A stretch of DNA of 64,000 nt, taken from positions 10,284,501 through 10,348,500 of the forward strand of contig NC_056551.1 in assembly GCF_910596095.1 (NCBI RefSeq), in the 5' to 3' direction. Below are positions 58,101-64,000 of this stretch, piece by piece; position 1 is the stretch's first letter; each line of letters opens with the position of its first letter. Below the pieces are notes generated by a model. That model was not told the DNA's origin. It worked only from the letters and a program-made list of their open reading frames with translations, and did not search any database. Made by a program: the position numbers and the translations under genes. This DNA is from Thunnus maccoyii. Its lineage: Eukaryota; Chordata; Actinopteri; Scombriformes; Scombridae.

Positions 58101-61014
58101 CTCTGAGAAAAACTGTTGCTGTTTCTTTGATTTGCTAGATCAACTTCTGGATGCCACTTTGTTTGTTCCTACTGGGAGGTGTACGTTAGGCATGGAGCAG
58201 CTATAGCTGCCTACAGCTCTATATTAGTGAATTAGTGAGAGCTAGAGGCACTCAACCACACAGAGTGACTTACCAAATCTATGAGCTAAAATCGTCTTAA
58301 ACCTAAACAGCGCCTCAGTATGAGTTGATTCTCAGTGAGATCAGTAGTACCAGCAACTTTTTCACATCATAGTCATTTAATTCATTCAGTCATTTGATTT
58401 GGTGTTTCTGGTCCTGAGTCTGCCATCCCTGCTGGGGATTCTCATGCATTTCTTGCATTTTAAAACCTAAAAAATTTCAATAAATCAGGCTCAACTACAG
58501 GTGGTTTTAGTAACCTAACTTTTGTATTATGTTGTTCCTATCATAAATGTACTGACAATACTTATTATGTAACTGTTTTTCCAGTGATCACAAATTTTGC
58601 TCTTATGTAATATGAGTTTGCTTCAATTCGGAAATACCTAGTAGAAACTGTTTATCCAGCTATTACTTGGTTTCCCTGTTCTCTCTCTCCACTCTTTCTG
58701 TTCCTCTGCTGTCTCTCTTTCTTGCTACAGGAATGAATCACTCCCACGAGAGAAGCTGGAGTGGCACTTCGTTCTAAAAACAAGCAAACTCTTCCCTCCC
58801 TTTTTGCACTAGTGTTTACAGAAGAGCCATTTGTGGCCCAGATTCAGGTCACAAGTCGCTGTTGTTACTGTTATATGAAAACCTTATGTTCAATTATGCT
58901 GATGTTCGTGTGAAAATTACTCTTCTATGCTCATCTAAGAACTGAAAACATCTTCAAACTTATGAAACAAATTTGAATTGAGTTGGATAAACTCTAAAGG
59001 CTGGAATTAACCATTAACAACCACTTCTACTGTTTGTTACAATCAAACTGCTTTGCGGTTTAGCCCACAAATTGTCTCAAAATTCTTGTAATATCAGTTA
59101 CTACAAAGGATCACACAATCATCTGCAAAACAACATTTTTCAGGTCAAGCTGAGACAAAAAAAACCCAACACAATCACAACAAAATCAATTGTTCCAGAG
59201 TCAGACAGTAAACCCTCGAAAATGTGTGGAGAAAAAAAAATAGAACTAAACACACAGAGGACCCCTCCCATAACAAACTGTCTGTCCCAAAACACATTTG
59301 AAGTCCGGGGAGAAGCGGCGGGAATAATTGGACAACACGCAAACGCAGACAGGCAGGAATGTTTGCCGTGACTCGTTAGTGACGCACTATTTGTTGTTGT
59401 GCTATGCTGCAGTGCACTTATTGTTGAGGAGGGACACTTTGCACTTGTTGGGAGAGGAGGAGGAGGAGAGTGGGGAAGGGGCAGAGGGAGGGGTTTTGTT
59501 GTGAGAATGAAAAGTTGAGGGTGTTCTCTTTTGGTTTCCTCCTTTCCCTGAAAGCCCCCCTCTCCTCGGCCTGTCTCCCTCTCCCCCAACACGCTTGCTG
59601 TTCCTAATGTCTTTCCTGTTCAGGGGTGTGACCTGTTCCCACACCGTGTAGGACATCCCTTGGACACACAAGAAAAACACACCCTGTTCCCTGGACATAC
59701 AGACCTATATAGTTAGTCTGAACATTAATGCATTCACAGCATAAACTTTAAGGTTTGATGGATGGATGATATTGTAAGTTCTCTTAAGTAAAGGAGATAA
59801 ATAACTTGTCCCTAAAAAAATAACTGAATTTTGCAGATTATGTATGAATGCAGATTATGTTTTGGTAGAAATTGGTATCAGGTTTTCGAGTCGTCAGTCC
59901 GGCATTCAAGTGTCCATCCCTCTGACAAGTTTTATTCTTATTTTGCTACCATACTGGCTGTTTTATTTAATGTTATCCAGTTGTTTACACTGGCTAGCAT
60001 TTTCGTACTACTGCTGGCAACATTATGTGGTGCTTACAGTTTTACTGCTTCAGGCGGTGTATTTGCTTGTTTCTGACCCAGAACACACAAGCAAGATCTG
60101 TTTGGGCCGAGGAGCCATATTTGACGAGAAACAGAACGTGAACGTGCTTAAAAAAAAGGCCTTACTTTGCATTGCTTTTTTGAATTCAAGAGGCACGTCC
60201 TGAACCTCCATTGGCATTTTGCCCAGTGCTCCCATTAAACTCATGTCTGGATTCACGTACCATAAAAGTCTTGCTGAAGATAAAAATTTGATCAATGACA
60301 GATTCAAAAAGGATTGAATTTAGTAGGTTAATATGTTTCACCAGTGCCTGTTATGCAAGCTCCTGGCAAAGGATATTGTGTTAGATAAGCCTACAAAGTA
60401 GCTTGCAAAAGTGCAGAGTTATAAACCTTTCTCGTGCACTGCTGAACAAGAGGGAACACAAAGCTTGTTTCCTGTTTGTGTCACATTCAAACCCCTCCCC
60501 TCCATTTCCTTCCCTGGGGCTCAATTGTGCACCTGCACCTAAAGGGCCAGCATAAACACTTTCAGCTGCTCTGTTCTCAACTGGGCGCTGAATTCATCAG
60601 CCGCACAACAACACGTGCAGAAACAATACAGCTCCTGGGTGAAAACAAGTTTGTTTTTCGCAAATCCTTGACAGTATGAATAGAAAGTCCAGGATGCCTT
60701 CAGATTCCTTTGCATTCTTCTCATTCAATGTTTACGGTTTGCATGCAGTCACTGGGATGAATTTAGATGTTATATCCATCTTATTATGTAGAGGAATGAA
60801 AAGAGCGTGAGCAACAATGTCCAGCTGCTCTACTGATTGTTATAATATAATGATGCTAGGAGACAGTGATGAAAAATAAGTACACTCTAGTGATTGGACA
60901 AGGTTTTTTAAAAAATACATGTGTACAACATCACAACAAGCCATGATATTGTCTAAAAATTATGCAAAAACAATTAGGCAAACAGTGACAAACAGAGATG
61001 GAAGTAAAATGCCA

Positions 61015-61440
61015 TTAACATTCATGGTCCCTAGAGGATGAATCATCCTGATTATGGTGATCCCCTGAATTTTCATCTCGCAACTTTTTATCTAGCAGCT
61101 GTCGATCAGGAGATAGCTTCCACAGATGGCAGGGTTGGCGGTTCGATTGACTGACTTTGGTAATCTCCTGACTTTTCCTCTGGTGCCAGCATGAGGTTAA
61201 CATTTGTGGTGTTGAGTGAAATGTCTACAGTTGTTGGATGGATTTCAATGACATATGGTGCAGATATCAATGTTCTCCTCAGAATAAATGGTAATTTGTG
61301 ATTTTTGTTTAGCTTGTCCTCAGTTGTACTTTGTGTTCAGTGCTAATCAGCATGCTATCGATGTCATTGTGAGCATGTTTGAATGCTAAAGTTAGCATTT
61401 AGCTCAAAGCGCTACTGTGCTGCAATAACAGATTTTCTTG
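61015..61440. repeat. Dispersed repeat family C, copy 2
   Basis: It contains CAGCATGAGGTTAACATTTG, TTGAGTGAAATGTCTACAGT, GGATGGATTTCAATGACATA, then GCTAATCAGCATGCTATCG and AATGCTAAAGTTAGCATTTA. It is related to 11330-11615. Confidence 0.6.
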
Positions 61441-62511
61441 GCCACAACACAACTTTGACACACTGTGTCATCACCTTTTAGTTAATATCGCGAACTAGTT
61501 AGCAAACAGTAGCATATTTACACATCCAGCAGTTATGGAGCAACAGTATCATTCATTTGGAGTAATGATTCTGGCCATCTGCTGAATCTGAGTCACTCTT
61601 TAGCTCTGTTTTTGATCTCTACCAACTCCTGAGGGAAATATCTGGCTCTTTAGATGCTAAATGCTTCACTATTTTCACCAGCTAGGTGCTAACTGTAGCT
61701 GTTTGCCATTTGATGCTGAGAAGGTAGTGTACAGTCGGGCTTTTAGACCTTTACTCTGAAAACAGCTGACTGATACGACCAAAAACAATTCTATAAGAGC
61801 GGCGAGAGTGAACTGAAATGGTAAAGTTGCAGCCAGAAAGCTTAACGATTAACTAAAACTCGCTATGAAGCTCCTTATAGCCAAAGGGAGCTGGTGATAA
61901 TTCTCTGTAGGTTCATCACTATGAGCGAAGCCTCTCACATTATACAATGTTATTTCATATGTTGAGATTATAGAAAATATCGATTATAGCCGATTTAAGT
62001 ACAGCCTCACAGAGTCGCTAGCAAAGCTGTAGATTAAGTGTTGCTATCTAATCATCAGACAAAAATATTTTGTGTCATTTATGAAAATTCTGTAGGTTAC
62101 ATATGTTTTACATGCTTCTTTCGTGGTGGAGGAATGTAATTGTCATATTTCTGTCTACAATATGTAATTGCCATTTTGACTGGACATGTTTCAAAAATAC
62201 CATGAGGTTTCCCTCTTGGATGTGAAATAAGAATCCTGTGCACTAGTTTCTCAATCAAATAGGCTATAGAAAAACCAGACCTTGTTGCACTCTGAATTTT
62301 CCTTCAACTGACAGAACAATGATCAATTAGGAGCATGCAGAGACAGAGTCATTGTGAAGACGTGAAAGGTAGCAAGTTTTTCTGCAATTGTCCTGGAAAA
62401 GGGAGAGTGATTGGTCAACAATTGTGAAAAGTGAAGTCAGTTTCCTTTGAAAACACCAACAGAATTCCTGATAAAGTTTAGACATGTAGTAGAGCACGCA
62501 GGCACACTCAC

Positions 62512-62538
62512 TCACACACACACACACACACACACACA
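62512..62538. repeat. (CA)n microsatellite
   Basis: About 13 CA units. Simple repeat, no gene association. Confidence 0.9.
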
Positions 62539-63356
62539 TTACAAATACATTCCCTCCCACTACATCTAGTGCCACATCTGCAGACAGTGTAGGAGTGGTT
62601 TACAGTAAAACCACCGGAGCTACAGTGAAATTACAGAAGTAAATCAAAACACTTGCAGACTGCGCTTGCTCCCAGATGTATCTTTACTTTTGTTTTTAGT
62701 AAGAGCGTGGGCCGCTCACATCCCACCTCAGACTTCTACCGGGTTTAACGCTTTATTGGGAGGACTGGGAGGCAGCAGAGTGGGCATTTCATACAGATAC
62801 AGAACTGAAAGAAATCCAAGAGTGCCTACGCTCTGCCTTTGCTTTTAAAAACAGCTACACTAATATAGGTTTCACCGGCTCCTTTTAAATATTTACTTTT
62901 CATGGGATGTCAGCTTTAATTAGATGGTAAATAGAGTCATAAGAGGGACAATTGAGACCAGGAGGAACAAGGAGAAAGAGTGAGAGGAGAGATGTGAACT
63001 GCTTGTGAGCCACAATCAGGCCTTTACATTGCACATATGCACGATAAGGCAACATCCTACATATATTTTTAAAAATAAAACTCGGTTTCTCATTTACTCC
63101 CAGGAAAGTGTGCAAGTTTCTTTTACTGTATGAGCACAAAATAGTGCAAGTCATGACTGATGGTAGCATTTTCATTGTCCACTACTGGTCTATATTTCCC
63201 TTACAAAAGAAAACAAGAAAGAAAAACACAATAAGTTACATCATCAAAACTGAGCAAATTGTCTTCCCTCAGGAGAAACAAAACATACTCTAAGAGCTCA
63301 ATGCTTAAGTTGGCCTTCACTACGCTACAGCATGACTGAGGTTTGGTCTCTGTTGG

Positions 63357-63391
63357 AATTTTCTCTGCTGTGATTCACAGCAGAGAAAATT
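63357..63391. repeat. Perfect 17-bp inverted repeat, one-base centre
   Basis: Bases 63357-63373 and 63375-63391 are exact reverse complements around one base (63374), giving a 35-base perfect palindrome. No family membership is seen. Confidence 0.85.
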
Positions 63392-64000
63392 TTCATGGAG
63401 TAGTTGGAAGTCAGTTTATAGCATTTGGCAGATACCCACTTGACGTCTTTTCACAGGTACTTATCGTATTTCATATGCTCACATTACTGTAATGTGATTT
63501 TGCATACTTTAACTGCATATTCGCACAGGTGGAGCCACTTAAAAAGCCTCCAACATCAAAAAATTATTAGAAAAATAAGTTTAAATTAAGTGACATTTCA
63601 CCTTTAGATATAAAAATATTTTTACTTTTGGTTTAGTCTCTTACTGGTTGTGGAATAATAATGAAAAGCAGATGTAGGTCAACGTAAGGAATGTGCGGTT
63701 TTTCTATCCAAAGAGGAAGTAAGGTATAGTCTGTGCGTCTATGTCAGTGTAGGTCATGTATGTGTATGTGTGTGTGTGTGTACCTCCCATCCTCAAAGGA
63801 TATCTGTGTGTGTGACATGGAAGCTAGGTTCACATCCAGGAAACAGGCCCTCTGTCCGACTATCATCAATCACCAGCAACCATCACAGGACTCCCACATG
63901 GAGAGTCGGGCGGGTAAAAGCTACAAGAGGAAGAGGAGGAAGGAGAAGGTGAGGAAGACTAGGACTTTGTGTCTTTTTGGCATATAGTCAGAGGACAGGA

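Larger units (their letters stand above)
50182..64000. other. Gene-poor region upstream of the CSPG4-type gene
   Basis: Nearly 14 kb in which no protein family is recognised. The first few hundred bases must contain the 5' UTR and promoter of the CSPG4-type gene. The rest has dispersed repeats (51269, 52545, 53745, 54331-55125, 61015), microsatellites and a perfect palindrome (63357-63391). One possible terminal exon candidate near 63817-63948 is described in the findings. Confidence 0.5.

Noticed and set aside
58681-58785. Pyrimidine tract plus CAG followed by a 15-codon open frame
   Set aside because: Looks like a 3' splice site, but there is no partner exon, no family match and the frame is trivial.
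59831-60203. Overlapping open frames of 81 and 119 codons
   Set aside because: No start context, domain or splice structure; the frames look like chance readings of A/T-rich spacer.

Overview
This window is nuclear DNA of a vertebrate, most probably a ray-finned (teleost, percomorph-like) fish. The genes are split by small to medium introns with GT/AG borders, the coding potential is sparse, and the spacers carry dinucleotide microsatellites and dispersed, often palindromic (foldback) repeats of types common in fish genomes. There are no operons, CRISPR arrays or prokaryotic signals. The species cannot be named from sequence alone. Gene models were assembled by hand from splice sites and remembered family members. 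Reading frame closes across every proposed junction.

Layout from left to right. (1) 1450-6197, minus: the first two coding exons of snx30, a PX-BAR sorting nexin; the rest lies beyond the left edge. (2) 7756-10001, plus: a complete four-exon inip gene (SOSS complex subunit C, 102 aa), head to head with snx30 across a CpG-rich spacer. (3) 12338-14694, minus: a five-exon, 499-aa nuclear coiled-coil protein ending in a CCDC106-type domain. (4) 17835-26821, plus: a four-exon snx18 gene (SH3-PX-BAR, 555 aa) with a 6-kb last intron full of repeats. (5) 31263-50181, minus: a 22-exon CSPG4/NG2-family transmembrane proteoglycan gene of about 2576 aa (signal peptide, two laminin-G domains, about 15 CSPG repeats, one membrane span, C-terminal QYWV PDZ ligand). 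(6) 50182-64000: nearly 14 kb with no recognisable gene, only repeats.

The genes do not form one pathway. snx30 and snx18 are membrane-remodelling endosomal sorting proteins. inip acts in nuclear DNA-damage repair. The CCDC106-type gene is a putative nuclear regulator. The CSPG4-type gene is a cell-surface adhesion and signalling proteoglycan. The order is informative: in human, CSPG4 lies beside SNX33, a paralogue of SNX18, while SNX30 and INIP are neighbours on 9q. Here a CSPG4-type gene lies beside snx18 and close to snx30-inip. This suggests an ancient duplicated block and a CSPG4 paralogue distinct from mammalian CSPG4.

The most notable observations are that block structure; a long poly-serine microsatellite expansion inside a coding exon of the proteoglycan; its unusual Gly/Arg/His/Asn-rich juxtamembrane stalk; an apparent 10-residue loss in the BAR domain of snx18; and a non-autonomous hAT-like transposon with an 8-bp target duplication inserted inside an older repeat. 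I did not find a convincing new biological system. Everything of interest is at the level of paralogy, domain variation and mobile elements.
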